From Methanofollis fontis (GTDB lineage Archaea; Halobacteriota; Methanomicrobia; Methanomicrobiales; Methanofollaceae), in assembly GCF_004297185.1 (NCBI RefSeq), contig NZ_PGCL01000003.1:62001-126000 (forward strand): a DNA stretch of 64,000 bases, read 5' to 3'. The position numbers and the translations under genes were made by a program. Below the pieces are notes generated by a model. It made no database searches, had not been told where the DNA came from, and saw nothing but the letters and a program-made list of their open reading frames with translations. The number at the start of each line of letters is the position of its first letter. Within the stretch, counting starts at the first letter, position 1. Of this stretch, positions 1 to 8,499 are shown in pieces.

Positions 1-228
1 GGCCTTCTCGAAGCCCTCGATCACCATATTCTTTCCGATAGTGAAGGTGAAGGGCTTCCTCCCGATCGAGGTGTCGAATACGGTGCCATTGGGAAATGAA
101 CCGGTATAATCGACCGTCACGTTGTCCCCGACCTCGGCGACGCTGTTTTCGGCCGTTCCCGTGCATCCTGCGGCACAGATCAGCGCTGCAAGGACGAGGA
201 CTCCGGCCAGTGCTCTTCCGGATTTCAT
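1..228 (-). CDS. FKBP-type peptidyl-prolyl isomerase lipoprotein (N-terminal part)
   Basis: The reading frame begins at 228 and runs off the left edge, leaving 76 codons. The first 22 residues form a lipoprotein signal peptide: charged start, hydrophobic core, then a lipobox ending ICAAGC, so the protein should be lipid-anchored outside the membrane. After it comes the opening of an FKBP fold: VGDNVTVDYTG, then NGTVFDTS, then PFTFTIGKNMVIEGFEKA, which are the hallmark FKBP segments. Family knowledge: such proteins isomerise prolyl bonds and help exported proteins fold. The rest of the catalytic domain lies outside the window. The family call is firm. Confidence 0.9.
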   Translation of the reverse strand, partial: MKSGRALAGVLVLAALICAAGCTGTAENSVAEVGDNVTVDYTGSFPNGTVFDTSIGRKPFTFTIGKNMVIEGFEKA

Positions 229-279
229 GTCAAGCAGATTGGGGTCCGCGGGATATAGAGTACCCTCTCCACAGGGGGG

Positions 280-1674
280 TCAGGCGGACCTGACCCTGCC
301 CCGTGCAAGGGAGAAATAGATGCCGGCCACGCAGATCGCTGAGAAAACGGCGAATGCGATCCTGATGCTCTGGAGAAGGGGTTCGTGCAGGTCAGGGGTG
401 ATCTCGACCCGCCCGATCATCACCGAGAAGATCATGAGGGCGATGCCCATCGAGAGGATCATCCCGACCTGCCGGGTGGTGGCGAGGGTGGCGGAGGCGA
501 TGCCGAGCTGATGCTTCTCCACCGAACTCATGATGGCGTTGGTGTTGGGCGAGGAAAACAGGGCAAACCCGAGCCCGAGGACCGCCAGGGCAGCGGCGAT
601 CACGATGACCGGCGTCTCGTCGGAGAGCAGGGCAAACATCACAAGACCGATGACGGTCACCCCCATCCCTGCCGAGGCCACGATCGAGGGTTCGATCCGG
701 TCGGAGAGTTTCCCTGCCGATGGGGAGAGCAGGGCCTGGACGAGGGGCTGGACGAGCAGGATGGTCCCTGCCGTCCCGGGATCAAGCCCCCGGTTGTACT
801 GGAGGTAGAGGGAGAGCAGGAATGCCACGGCGAATGTGGCGCTGTAGTTGATGAGGGCGGCGATATTGGAGAAGGTGAACACATGGTTCTCGATGAAGAG
901 CCTGACCCTGAGCACCGGGCTCTCCACCCGCAGTTCGAGGAGGATGAAGGCGGCACCCAGCACGGCGCCGGCGATGATAAACACCCACGCACTGAGGGCG
1001 GGCAGGATCGTGATGCCGTACATCAGGAACAGCAGCATCATCCCGTAGACGACGGAGCCCGCCACATCGAAGTGTTCAGGATGCCGTTCGGTCCATGAGC
1101 CGCCGGTGCGCGTGAGCAGGAGGATGATGGCGATGCCGAGCGGGACGGTGAAGAAGAAGATGCTCCGCCACCCGGCAAACTGCGTCAGGATCCCGCCGAG
1201 GAAGGGGCCGATCGAGAGCCCGATATAGACGGCGGCGACATTTATCCCGAGCACCCGCCCCCGTTCGCCCGGCGGGTAGACCGCCGTCAGGGCGGCCACC
1301 GCCGTGGAGAAGATCATGGCGCTCCCGATCCCCTGCAGCATCCGGATGGCGATGAGCATCCAGATGGAGGTCGAAAAGGCGCAGAGAAGGGTGGCGACCG
1401 AGAACACAACGATCCCCGGTGCAAAAATCCGTTTCATTCCGTAAATGTCCCCGAGTCGCCCCATCGGGATGAGGAACACCGCAGAGGCGAGCAGGAACGA
1501 GGTCGGCACCCAGCCGAGGAGGATGGCATCGGCGCCAAACTCCGTCCCGATGGCAGGGAGGGCGATATTGATGGACGAGGTCATAAAGGGGGTCATGAAG
1601 GCGGCAAGCGTGGCGATGATGAGGATGCAACGCCGTTCCAGGAGGGCGCCGTCAGGACAGGATGGTGCGGCCAT
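280..1674 (-). CDS. MFS drug-efflux transporter, DHA2 (EmrB/QacA-like) family
   Basis: A 464-residue, strongly hydrophobic protein whose length suits the 14-helix DHA2 branch of the major facilitator superfamily. The first helix carries ATLAAFMTPFMTSSINIALP and is followed by the loop motif GRLGDIYGMKRIF (MFS motif A, GxLaDrxGrkr). A Pro/Gly-rich helix with IGPFLGGILTQFAGWRSIFF matches the antiporter motif C region. These proteins export drugs or metabolites in exchange for protons; the substrate cannot be read from sequence. It stands alone, convergent with nothing, between the FKBP gene and the nitroreductase, both on the same strand. The start at 1674 gives a short cytoplasmic leader before the first helix. 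Confidence 0.9.
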   Translation of the reverse strand: MAAPSCPDGALLERRCILIIATLAAFMTPFMTSSINIALPAIGTEFGADAILLGWVPTSFLLASAVFLIPMGRLGDIYGMKRIFAPGIVVFSVATLLCAFSTSIWMLIAIRMLQGIGSAMIFSTAVAALTAVYPPGERGRVLGINVAAVYIGLSIGPFLGGILTQFAGWRSIFFFTVPLGIAIILLLTRTGGSWTERHPEHFDVAGSVVYGMMLLFLMYGITILPALSAWVFIIAGAVLGAAFILLELRVESPVLRVRLFIENHVFTFSNIAALINYSATFAVAFLLSLYLQYNRGLDPGTAGTILLVQPLVQALLSPSAGKLSDRIEPSIVASAGMGVTVIGLVMFALLSDETPVIVIAAALAVLGLGFALFSSPNTNAIMSSVEKHQLGIASATLATTRQVGMILSMGIALMIFSVMIGRVEITPDLHEPLLQSIRIAFAVFSAICVAGIYFSLARGRVRSA

Positions 1675-1740
1675 ATGTATTCACTCAATCTTGTTCCTGC
1701 CCCCTCAAAAACTCTCGTGCCCCGGAAAACGGGGAAAACT

Positions 1741-2496
1741 TCAGGACGGGGATCCGGGGGGCGCCGGACCCACGGTGGCGGCATAGATCACGAAGGCGTT
1801 CTCACCGTCAAGTCCGAGCACCGCATTCAGGGCATCGTCGTCAAATGCCCCGATGGCGCACACCCCGCACCTGACCGCTTCCGCTCCCAGATAGAGGTTC
1901 TGGCAGGCATGACCGGCGTCGATGAAGATATAGCGGTAACCTCTCTCTCCGTAGCGCCATGCCATCCGTTCGATATCCGCTGCCCACAGGAAGACGGCGG
2001 CAGCGTCACGCACCATGGGCTGGCCGAGACAGGCGTCATAGATCTCTGTCGCCGGATCGGATGGCCCCATCACCCTGAAAAGTCGATGCGAGAGCGCCGA
2101 ATAGTGATACAGGCCGGGTTCAATTCCCTCCACGGTGTTGAGGAGCAGGAAGGTCTCCAGGGCGTGGCGGGCGCCGGCCGACGGCACCGTCCTGAACGTC
2201 CATTCGGTGCCCGCCACCGACTGCACCCCCTGCGAGCACCAGAGCAGAAACGAGAGCGTTTCTTTTGACATCTTTGTCATCAAGTAGTCCCTGACACTCC
2301 TCCGCCGCGCAATCGCATCTACAAGGGGTATATCATCGATCGTCGCATCAGATGGCGACGGAAGCGCCACCCCCTCGCCCCGGTGCGGGCGCTCCAGGGG
2401 GGGCTGAACCCGCCCGAGCATCTGATCAGAGGGAGGAAAATGCCCGAATTTTGTCTCCTCGATGAACCTCCTTCCCGCAGCGCTCCTCTCCGCCAT
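1741..2496 (-). CDS. SagB/ThcOx-type nitroreductase-family oxidoreductase
   Basis: An FMN-dependent nitroreductase-fold protein, 251 aa from the ATG at 2496. Features of the SagB branch are visible: the ARRRSVRDY FMN-binding arginines near residue 65, PSAGARHALETFLL, EPGLYHY, and the C-terminal half with DAGHACQNLYLGAEAVRCGVCAIGAFDD. Free-standing archaeal members are of unknown substrate; SagB relatives oxidise azoline rings in peptides. An upstream in-frame ATG at 2538 was rejected because the TATA box at 2546-2553 places the transcript start near 2525; the 2496 start has AAGGGGTG just before it. No peptide-precursor or cyclodehydratase gene is adjacent, so a natural-product role is not supported. 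Confidence 0.8.
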   Translation of the reverse strand: MAERSAAGRRFIEETKFGHFPPSDQMLGRVQPPLERPHRGEGVALPSPSDATIDDIPLVDAIARRRSVRDYLMTKMSKETLSFLLWCSQGVQSVAGTEWTFRTVPSAGARHALETFLLLNTVEGIEPGLYHYSALSHRLFRVMGPSDPATEIYDACLGQPMVRDAAAVFLWAADIERMAWRYGERGYRYIFIDAGHACQNLYLGAEAVRCGVCAIGAFDDDALNAVLGLDGENAFVIYAATVGPAPPGSPS

Positions 2497-2545
2497 GGCC
2501 ACCCCTTGCCGGCATCCGGCAAAAACTCTCCGCCTCATTTCACAG

Positions 2546-2553
2546 AATATATA
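2546..2553. promoter_or_regulatory. Shared divergent TATA element
   Basis: AATATATA is close to symmetric and lies between the divergent nitroreductase (start 2496) and USP-GNAT (start 2587) genes. In either direction it would place transcription starts about 25 bases away, near 2525 and 2575. This supports short leaders for both genes and the chosen start codons. Seen in sequence; use in vivo is inferred. Confidence 0.5.
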
Positions 2554-2586
2554 GGAGGGGGCATCGTATTCGGATTAGAGGAGAGG

Positions 2587-3864
2587 TTGCATATCGGGAT
2601 CGAACTCTTCAAGCGTGTTGTTATCGCCACGGATTTCTCCGTGCATGCACAGGAGGCCCTGAACGCCGTTTCCCTGCTGCCCGGGGTCAGGTCGGTGCTG
2701 GTCGTCCATGTAATCCCGCATGACGGGAGCGAAAGGGCATGGATCAGCGGGCACCTCCTTCGTTCGGGTGCGGAGATCGGAGCGGAGAAACTGGCGGCGA
2801 TAACAGAACGATATGTTGCGGCGGGTATCGATGCCGATTATCGCGTAATCGAGCAGGGGGAGGGAGATATCGCCTCGAAAATCCTCGATGTCGCCGGCAA
2901 ATATGGAGCGACCGCCATCGTCGTGGGTGCGCATGGCCACGGGATGATCGGCAGCCTCTTTCTGGGGAACGTTTCGGCCGGTGTGCTCGAACGGGCGGAT
3001 ATCCATGTGATCATCGTCAGGGATGAACATGTGGAACCGCCCCTGTTCAGGACCGTCATCTGTCCGGTGGACTTCGGCAAACCCTCGGCCGAAGCAACGG
3101 CGCTTCTTGCGGACCTCGGGGCTGAACGGGTGGCGCTGGTGCATGTGCTCCCTGACCACCCGGATGAAGCAAGTGCCCTGGAGGCCGAACAGAAACTCTC
3201 GGCCCTCTCGGAGACGGTGGCGGCCCGGGGCATCAGGGCGGAGACACGGGTCCTCCGGGGAAAACCCTCGAGCGCCATCATCAGGGCGGCACAGGACCTC
3301 GAGGCCGACCTGATCCTGATCCCGCGCCTTGGCCGGACCGATTACATGAGTTCCATCTCGATCGGGAGCACGGCACGGGTCGTGGGCGAGGGCGCCCCCT
3401 GCACGGTGCTGATCCTGTCGCTGGTGTTCAGCCTGGGGATCGAGACACGGGAACTGGAATCATCGGAGTTCCCCCTTGTGGACGCTGTCTGGGAGAAATA
3501 TCACGGCCAGCATGCCGATCCCACCACCGACCGGATCTTCGGCGTCTTTGTCGAAGGCACGCTTGCGGCCGTTGCCCGGTGCCGGCGGCATCCCGACGGC
3601 TTTGAGGTGGACGGGGTGTTCACCTCTCCCGGTTTCAGGGGACGCGGCTATGCCCGGCACGCCGTCGAGGCCCTGCTGGACGCCTGCGGAACAGATGACC
3701 TGTACATGCACTCCACCCTTGAACTGGTCGTGTTCTACGGCCACTACGGTTTTGTGGCCATCCCGGAGTCGGCACTCCCAAAGACGATCCGGGAACGCTA
3801 TTCGTTTGCCCTCGGGAATATGGAGGGCTCAAACGTCCAGCCGATGATGCGGAAAGGAAAATAG
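2587..3864 (+). CDS. Fusion of two universal stress (USP) domains with a GNAT acetyltransferase
   Basis: A 425-aa protein with three domains. Residues about 8-142 are a USP domain with an intact ATP-binding signature (GAHG, nine residues, then GNVS). Residues about 150-280 are a second USP domain where the first glycine of that signature is replaced (PRLG...GSTA), so ATP binding there may be lost. Residues about 300-425 are a GNAT acetyltransferase with the acetyl-CoA loop RGRGYA. The start is taken as TTG 2587, preceded by GAGGAGAGG; no ATG is available downstream of the TATA box in frame before conserved sequence. This suggests acetylation controlled by nucleotide-sensing USP domains (inference). 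The target protein is unknown. Confidence 0.8.
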   Translation: MHIGIELFKRVVIATDFSVHAQEALNAVSLLPGVRSVLVVHVIPHDGSERAWISGHLLRSGAEIGAEKLAAITERYVAAGIDADYRVIEQGEGDIASKILDVAGKYGATAIVVGAHGHGMIGSLFLGNVSAGVLERADIHVIIVRDEHVEPPLFRTVICPVDFGKPSAEATALLADLGAERVALVHVLPDHPDEASALEAEQKLSALSETVAARGIRAETRVLRGKPSSAIIRAAQDLEADLILIPRLGRTDYMSSISIGSTARVVGEGAPCTVLILSLVFSLGIETRELESSEFPLVDAVWEKYHGQHADPTTDRIFGVFVEGTLAAVARCRRHPDGFEVDGVFTSPGFRGRGYARHAVEALLDACGTDDLYMHSTLELVVFYGHYGFVAIPESALPKTIRERYSFALGNMEGSNVQPMMRKGK

Positions 3865-3895
3865 GGGCCGGATCAGTTCGCATACACCATATTTT

Positions 3896-4270
3896 TTACT
3901 TTTCGGGCGGCAGGCAGGCGACCGCACCCTCCGCGGCATCCCTGAACGCCCTGGTCACACCGCCGGGGCCGAGTTTGATCCCCCCAAAGATCCGCGAGAC
4001 GATCAGGGCGTGGCTGTCGAGATCATGCTTCTCGAGGACCTGGAGGAGCGCCCTGCCCGGGTGACCGACCTCACCGTCGTTTTTGCCGGCGGCGACCGGG
4101 ACCGCACCGCCAAGAAAACGGACGGCAGAGACATGATGCGCCGCCCTCCGGTATCTTTTCCGGTGGAGGGCGAGGGCGTCGGCGATCTCGGCCGGATCCT
4201 CCAGATGATAGAGGTGTGCATAGAACCGCGACTTCTGCACGTCCAGTTTCACCACCGAACATTCCTGCAT
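3896..4270 (-). CDS. IMPACT/YigZ-family (UPF0029) protein
   Basis: A 124-aa single-domain member of the YigZ/IMPACT N-terminal family. Seen: KSRFYAHLYHLEDPAEIADAL at the start, a His-rich middle (RRAAHHVSAVRFLGG), and the family signature GHPGRALLQVLEKHDL followed by SRIFGGIKLGPGGVTRAFRDAA. Bacterial YigZ has an extra C-terminal domain that is absent here, as in other short archaeal forms. Eukaryotic IMPACT inhibits the GCN2 translation kinase; the archaeal role is unknown. Start: ATG 4270; a GTG at 4294 in frame is possible because the predicted transcript starts near 4296. Confidence 0.85.
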   Translation of the reverse strand: MQECSVVKLDVQKSRFYAHLYHLEDPAEIADALALHRKRYRRAAHHVSAVRFLGGAVPVAAGKNDGEVGHPGRALLQVLEKHDLDSHALIVSRIFGGIKLGPGGVTRAFRDAAEGAVACLPPEK

Positions 4271-4314
4271 GCAAGAGAGGTTGGCCGCCGGCACCCTTCC
4301 TGCTTTCGGGGCAA

Positions 4315-4327
4315 CCCATATATAGGG
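4315..4327. promoter_or_regulatory. Bidirectional TATA promoter for IMPACT/YigZ and cupredoxin genes
   Basis: CCCATATATAGGG is a nearly symmetrical TATA element. Its centre is about 25 bases from the ATG at 4347 on the plus strand, which would make that mRNA leaderless, and about 50 bases from the ATG at 4270 on the minus strand. No Shine-Dalgarno sequence precedes either start, in agreement with this. Confidence 0.6.
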
Positions 4328-4346
4328 TGATGCAGTCTTCACGCGC

Positions 4347-4760
4347 ATGCATGCTGGTCGCTGCATACCATTTATCATCCTCCTCGCCGTCTGCCTCTCT
4401 GGATGCACCGGCGGGGACGGAAGTCCGCCCCCTCCTGTGGAGACGACGCAGGTGCCGATCACAGGAGAGGTGACCGAGATCGATCTGGTCGCCGAGCAGT
4501 TCGCCTTCGATCGCACCGAGATCACCGTTCCGGCGGGATCGACGGTGGTGATCAGGTTTGAGAACCGGGATCCGGGCGTGGGGCATAACTTCGCCCTGTA
4601 CCTTGACGAAACAGCGCAGACCGTCCTCTTTAAAGGTGACCTCATCACCGGACCATCGACGACGACCTACACCTTCACCGCGCCCGAAACGGCGGGAACC
4701 TACCATTTCCTGTGCGATCCCCATCCCCGGCAGATGAAGGGGGATTTCATCGTGGTCTGA
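4347..4760 (+). CDS. Cupredoxin (plastocyanin/azurin-like) blue-copper lipoprotein
   Basis: A 137-aa exported lipoprotein. Residues 1-20 are a signal peptide with lipobox LSGC, then a Pro/Thr linker. The cupredoxin domain (about residues 40-137) starts VTEIDLVAEQFAFDRTEITV and carries type-1 copper ligands: His in GHNF, then Cys, His and Met in LCDPHPRQMKG. Such proteins shuttle single electrons or store copper at the cell surface. Methanogens rarely need copper electron carriers, so a role in oxidative defence or metal handling is possible. The mRNA is probably leaderless from the shared TATA at 4315-4327. It abuts the downstream radical SAM gene. Confidence 0.88.
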   Translation: MHAGRCIPFIILLAVCLSGCTGGDGSPPPPVETTQVPITGEVTEIDLVAEQFAFDRTEITVPAGSTVVIRFENRDPGVGHNFALYLDETAQTVLFKGDLITGPSTTTYTFTAPETAGTYHFLCDPHPRQMKGDFIVV

Positions 4761-5714
4761 ATGCGCCGTATGAACAACCTGCCCCCTCCCTCCTATCGAC
4801 GCCTCTATGAAACCGGTGACCTCGCCGCCCGTGTTGAGCAGGCATGGGAGATCCTGCGTTCATGCACGCTCTGTCCCCGCCGGTGCAGCATCGATCGCCT
4901 CCAGGGCGAGGCGGGGTGGTGCGGGAGCCGGGACCTCCCGAAAGTTGCGAGTTTCGGACCACATTTCTGTGAAGAGCCCGAGCTGGTGGGAAGAAACGGT
5001 TCCGGGACGATCTTTTTCTCGAACTGCACGATGCGATGTGAATATTGCCAGAACTATGAGATCAGCCAGTGCGGGCGGGGGGAGGAGATCAGGTGCGACG
5101 ATCTCGCCAGGATCATGCTCGCCCTCCAGCGGCAGGGCTGCCATAACATCAACCTGGTCTCGCCCACTCACTATGTCCCCCAGATCCTGCGTGCGCTTCT
5201 TGCCGCCGCAGAGGGCGGGCTCGCTATCCCTCTTGTCTACAACACCGGCGGGTATGATCTGGCAGAGACGATCCGTCTCCTCGACGGCATCGTCGATATC
5301 TACATGCCGGACGCAAAATACGGCAGCGATGATGCCGCCCGGCGGTTCTCACACGCCCCCCACTATACCCGGTATATGCAGGAATCGATCCGGGAGATGC
5401 ACCGCCAGGTGGGCGATCTGGAGGTCTGGGACGGTCTGGCCGTCAGGGGGCTGATCATCCGGCACCTGGTGCTGCCCGGGGGATATGCCGAAAGCAGGGA
5501 GGTGTTCAGGTTCGTCGCCGATGAGATCTCCCGCGACAGTTACCTGAACCTGATGGACCAGTACCGCCCGGAATGGCATGCCGTTCTCAGGGAGTCAGGA
5601 CTGCCGGCGGCATTTTCCCGGCCTCTGAATGCCGCTGAATTCGAGGAGGCGCTCGGCGAGGCGCGTGCTGCCGGACTCTGGCGCGGCCTTGCCCCCGGAG
5701 GGGAGGAGGGGTGA
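4761..5714 (+). CDS. Radical SAM protein related to pyruvate formate-lyase activating enzymes (COG1313 type)
   Basis: A 317-aa protein starting at the base after the preceding stop codon, so it is co-transcribed with the cupredoxin gene. An N-terminal cysteine set (CTLCPRRC...GWCG) precedes the radical SAM motif CTMRCEYC (CxxxCxxC, residues about 93-100), which binds a 4Fe-4S cluster and S-adenosylmethionine. The following FSNC, GCHNINLVSPTHYVPQI and VYNTGGYD segments match COG1313, a conserved family of unknown substrate. A second in-frame ATG at 4770 is equally possible as a start. The function is not established; activation of a glycyl-radical enzyme is not supported, since none is nearby. 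Confidence 0.85.
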   Translation: MRRMNNLPPPSYRRLYETGDLAARVEQAWEILRSCTLCPRRCSIDRLQGEAGWCGSRDLPKVASFGPHFCEEPELVGRNGSGTIFFSNCTMRCEYCQNYEISQCGRGEEIRCDDLARIMLALQRQGCHNINLVSPTHYVPQILRALLAAAEGGLAIPLVYNTGGYDLAETIRLLDGIVDIYMPDAKYGSDDAARRFSHAPHYTRYMQESIREMHRQVGDLEVWDGLAVRGLIIRHLVLPGGYAESREVFRFVADEISRDSYLNLMDQYRPEWHAVLRESGLPAAFSRPLNAAEFEEALGEARAAGLWRGLAPGGEEG

Positions 5715-5757
5715 CGGTCAGGTTTATGGGATCAGATGAGAATGCTGGGGGTGTGCC

Positions 5758-7005
5758 ATGACTCAGACAGACCTCTTCGAGACGATCAGGCAGCATGTCT
5801 GCCAGTGCGCCTATGACCTGAACCTTGCCCCTGATGTCGAGGCGATCCTGAAGATGCCGATGCGCGAATTCCATGTCTCCATCCCGGTCAGGATGGACGA
5901 CGGCCATATCCATACATTTCAGGGGTTCCGGGTGCAGTACAACGACGCCCGCGGCCCGACAAAGGGCGGGATCCGATACCACCCGGACGAGACCATCGAC
6001 ACGATCCGGGGGCTTGCCGCCATTATGACCTGGAAATGCGCCCTTTTCGGCCTCCCCCTCGGCGGTGCGAAGGGGGGCGTGGTCTGCAATCCCAAGGAGA
6101 TGTCGGAGGGGGAACTCGAACGGTTGAGCAGGGCATATATTCAGGCGATCAGCAGGTTTATCGGGCCGGAACGCGACATCCCGGCCCCTGACGTCTACAC
6201 CAATCCCCGGATCATGGCCTGGATGATGGACGAATACTCCAAAATTGCCGGGCAGACCACATTCGGGGCGATCACCGGCAAACCGCTTGTCGTCGGCGGG
6301 TCTGAGGGGAGGCTGGACGCCACTGCCAGGGGGGGATGGTATGTGATCGGTGAAGCGGCGCAGGATGCCGGGATCGACCTGAAGAATGCGACCGTGGCGA
6401 TCCAGGGGTTCGGGAACGTGGGGGCCCATGCCGCCCGTCTCGGCCAGTACCTGGCGGGTGCACGGGTGGTGGCGGTGAGCGACAGTCGGGGCGGGGTGAT
6501 GAACCGGGACGGCATCGAGATCCATCGCCTGCAGGAGCACAAGGCAGAGACCGGGAGCGTGGCCGGATTCCTGGGCACCGAACCCATTTCAAACGAGGAT
6601 CTGCTCGAACTCGATGTGGACATCCTGATCCCGGCCGCCCTTGAGAATGTGGTCAACGCCGCCAACGCCGATCGGATACGCGCCCGGATCATCGCCGAGT
6701 TCGCCAACGGTCCGGTCTCAAACGAGGCGGACGCCATGCTCAAGGAAAAGGACGTGATACTGATCCCCGACCTCCTCTGCAATGGTGGCGGAGTGGTGGT
6801 ATCCTACTTCGAGATGGTCCAGAACCTGAATATGGACCACTGGGACGCCGCCGACGTGGACAGTCGACTGCGGAAGATGATGACCATGACCTATCATACC
6901 GTGCACGAAACGGCGCAGAAGAAAGGGTTTTCTCTCAGGCAGGCAGCATATACGATCGCCGTCCACAATATCGTGGAGGCGATGCAGGCGCGGGGGTGGG
7001 TCTGA
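5758..7005 (+). CDS. gdhA: Glutamate dehydrogenase, NAD(P)-dependent
   Basis: A 415-aa hexameric-type glutamate dehydrogenase interconverting 2-oxoglutarate plus ammonia with glutamate. Substrate-site lysines are present: K69 in GPTKGG, K93 in TWKCAL and the catalytic K105 in GGAKGG. The Rossmann nucleotide-binding loop GFGNVG lies near residue 215, and the C-terminal NGGGVVVSYFE segment is typical. GGGGGTG sits just before the ATG as ribosome-binding site. The stop overlaps the start of cutA (TGATG), so the two are translationally coupled. Coenzyme preference cannot be decided from the sequence alone. Confidence 0.96.
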   Translation: MTQTDLFETIRQHVCQCAYDLNLAPDVEAILKMPMREFHVSIPVRMDDGHIHTFQGFRVQYNDARGPTKGGIRYHPDETIDTIRGLAAIMTWKCALFGLPLGGAKGGVVCNPKEMSEGELERLSRAYIQAISRFIGPERDIPAPDVYTNPRIMAWMMDEYSKIAGQTTFGAITGKPLVVGGSEGRLDATARGGWYVIGEAAQDAGIDLKNATVAIQGFGNVGAHAARLGQYLAGARVVAVSDSRGGVMNRDGIEIHRLQEHKAETGSVAGFLGTEPISNEDLLELDVDILIPAALENVVNAANADRIRARIIAEFANGPVSNEADAMLKEKDVILIPDLLCNGGGVVVSYFEMVQNLNMDHWDAADVDSRLRKMMTMTYHTVHETAQKKGFSLRQAAYTIAVHNIVEAMQARGWV

Positions 7006-7337
7006 TGGAAGGGGAAAGTGTTGTTATTGTGCTTTGCACGGCGCCCTCCGGGGATGCCGAGAGGATCGCCGACCTTGCGGTGCGCAAGCATGACGCCGCA
7101 TGTGTGAATATCGTCGGCGTGGGGTCGGTCTTCCGCTGGGAGGGGGAGGTCCAGCGGGACCGGGAGGAACTGATGATCTTCAAGACGACGCAGGGGCGCC
7201 TTTCCATCCTGATGGATACCATACAGGGGGCACACCCGTATGAGGTGCCGGAGATCATCGCCGTTCCGGTGATCGAGGGGGCGAAGGAGTATCTGGCATG
7301 GGTGGCGGAAATGGTGAAACCGCCGGAGAGGCACTGA
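7005..7337 (+). CDS. cutA: CutA1 divalent-cation tolerance protein
   Basis: A 110-aa CutA1 homologue. The fold's signature is visible: VVIVLCTAP, ACVNIVGVGSVFRWEGE, EELMIFKTT, then AHPYEVPEIIAVPV, and AKEYLAWV at the C-terminus. CutA1 proteins form very stable trimers and have been linked to metal tolerance, though their molecular job is unsettled. An upstream in-frame GTG at 6996 exists, but ATG 7005 is preferred because GGGGGTGGG precedes it at suitable spacing and it overlaps the gdhA stop. Co-translation with gdhA may be incidental. Confidence 0.92.
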   Translation: MEGESVVIVLCTAPSGDAERIADLAVRKHDAACVNIVGVGSVFRWEGEVQRDREELMIFKTTQGRLSILMDTIQGAHPYEVPEIIAVPVIEGAKEYLAWVAEMVKPPERH

Positions 7338-7401
7338 GAGGGTCGATCACTTCTCTGCCTGATTCGATACTCCTATACGGGGCGACTTTAGAACCTGATC
7401 A

Positions 7402-7854
7402 ATGGCTCCGGAGATCAGGGCGTATCGTGACGATGACTTTTCGGCTGTTGCCGCCCTCGAATGCGGCACCGGGGGGAGCAAATATCAGGCGGCCGTTTTT
7501 ATTCGTCAGGCAGCCGTTCTTTTCAACGATCAGTTCCTGGTGCTTGAACAGGACAGAAGAGCGGTCGGTTTCACGATCGGCGCCAGGGTCCAGGGGAATG
7601 GAGAGGAGGCATGGGTGCTCCGCCTGAAGGTGGAGGAAGGTCTCCGGGGGAATGGGTTTGGCCGTCAGCTCCTTGAGGCACTCCTCGGGAGGTTCTGCGA
7701 GAGCGGTGCCTCGGGAGCGGTGCTGACCGTGTCGCCGTCGAACACCCCGGCGCGTCGCCTCTACGAGAGTGCGGGCTTTGGCGTGGTCGGGGAAGAACCG
7801 GGATATTTCGGGGACGGCGAGGACCGCCTGGTGATGCGTCTTCCCCTCCGGTGA
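7402..7854 (+). CDS. GNAT-family N-acetyltransferase
   Basis: A 150-aa single-domain GNAT. It begins IRAYRDDDFSAVAALE, has the central strand WVLRLKVEEGLRGNGFG with the acetyl-CoA pyrophosphate loop RGNGFG, and ends with the typical SPSNTPARRLYESAGF and GYFGDGEDRLVMRL segments, close to RimI-like enzymes. The substrate, a protein N-terminus, amino acid or small amine, is unknown. A TATA-like CCTATACG near 7372 would give a leaderless mRNA starting at the ATG. The next gene starts 32 bases downstream and probably shares the transcript. Confidence 0.85.
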   Translation: MAPEIRAYRDDDFSAVAALECGTGGSKYQAAVFIRQAAVLFNDQFLVLEQDRRAVGFTIGARVQGNGEEAWVLRLKVEEGLRGNGFGRQLLEALLGRFCESGASGAVLTVSPSNTPARRLYESAGFGVVGEEPGYFGDGEDRLVMRLPLR

Positions 7855-7886
7855 AGTTTTTTGCCTGGAGGGGGCGAACAGCATGC

Positions 7887-8495
7887 ATGTGCGGACGCTA
7901 TACCATCGCTGCCGTTGCGGGAATCGGGGAGCGCTTCGGTGTGTCATCACATCCTGCATGGCTCCGCCCCCGCTATAATGCCGCCCCCTCCCAGAGGCTC
8001 CCGGTGGTCTGCGGTGATGGGGAGCGGCAGGTCTGCCCGGCGGTCTGGGGCATGGGGGAGGGGGGGAAGATCATCAATGCCCGTGCCGGGAGCATGCACG
8101 AGCGCCCCCTCTTCTCCTCCCTCCTGAAGGGCGGGCGGTGCCTTGTTCCGGCCGACGGGTTCTATGAATGGGACCGGATGAAGAGGCCGTATTATTTCAC
8201 TCTTCCCGACAGTCCCCTCTTCGCCTTTGCCGGACTGGTCAGTGAGGAACGGCAGTTCGTGATCCTCACCACGGAGTCAAACGCCGTCGTCGCACCGGTG
8301 CACGGACGGATGCCCGTGATCCTCAGGAGGGAGGATGAGGGGCGGTGGCTCTCGGGGGCGGATGCAGAGGAGGTGTGCACCCCCTATCCTGCGGCGGGGA
8401 TGGAGCGACGCCGTGTAGGGAGCGGGGTGTCGGACCCTGCGAACGACGATCCATCCCTGATCCTGAGCCCTGAGGGGGCGAGGGAGTGGTGGTGA
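7887..8495 (+). CDS. SRAP-domain protein (YedK/HMCES family), abasic-site sensor
   Basis: A 202-aa SRAP protein. The ATG at 7887 is chosen because it puts cysteine at position 2 (MCGRYT), and removal of Met exposes this catalytic Cys that forms a thiazolidine crosslink with abasic sites in single-stranded DNA. The other active-site residues are present: N31 in RYNAAPS, E94 in GFYEW and H139 in PVHGRMPV. GGAGGGGG lies a suitable distance upstream. The family protects abasic sites at replication forks. The C-terminus is followed after four bases by the stop of the convergent small regulator. Confidence 0.92.
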   Translation: MCGRYTIAAVAGIGERFGVSSHPAWLRPRYNAAPSQRLPVVCGDGERQVCPAVWGMGEGGKIINARAGSMHERPLFSSLLKGGRCLVPADGFYEWDRMKRPYYFTLPDSPLFAFAGLVSEERQFVILTTESNAVVAPVHGRMPVILRREDEGRWLSGADAEEVCTPYPAAGMERRRVGSGVSDPANDDPSLILSPEGAREWW

Positions 8496-8499
8496 CCGG

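Noticed and set aside
5587-6540. A 317-codon frame opposite glutamate dehydrogenase
   Set aside because: Antisense shadow of a well-conserved enzyme.
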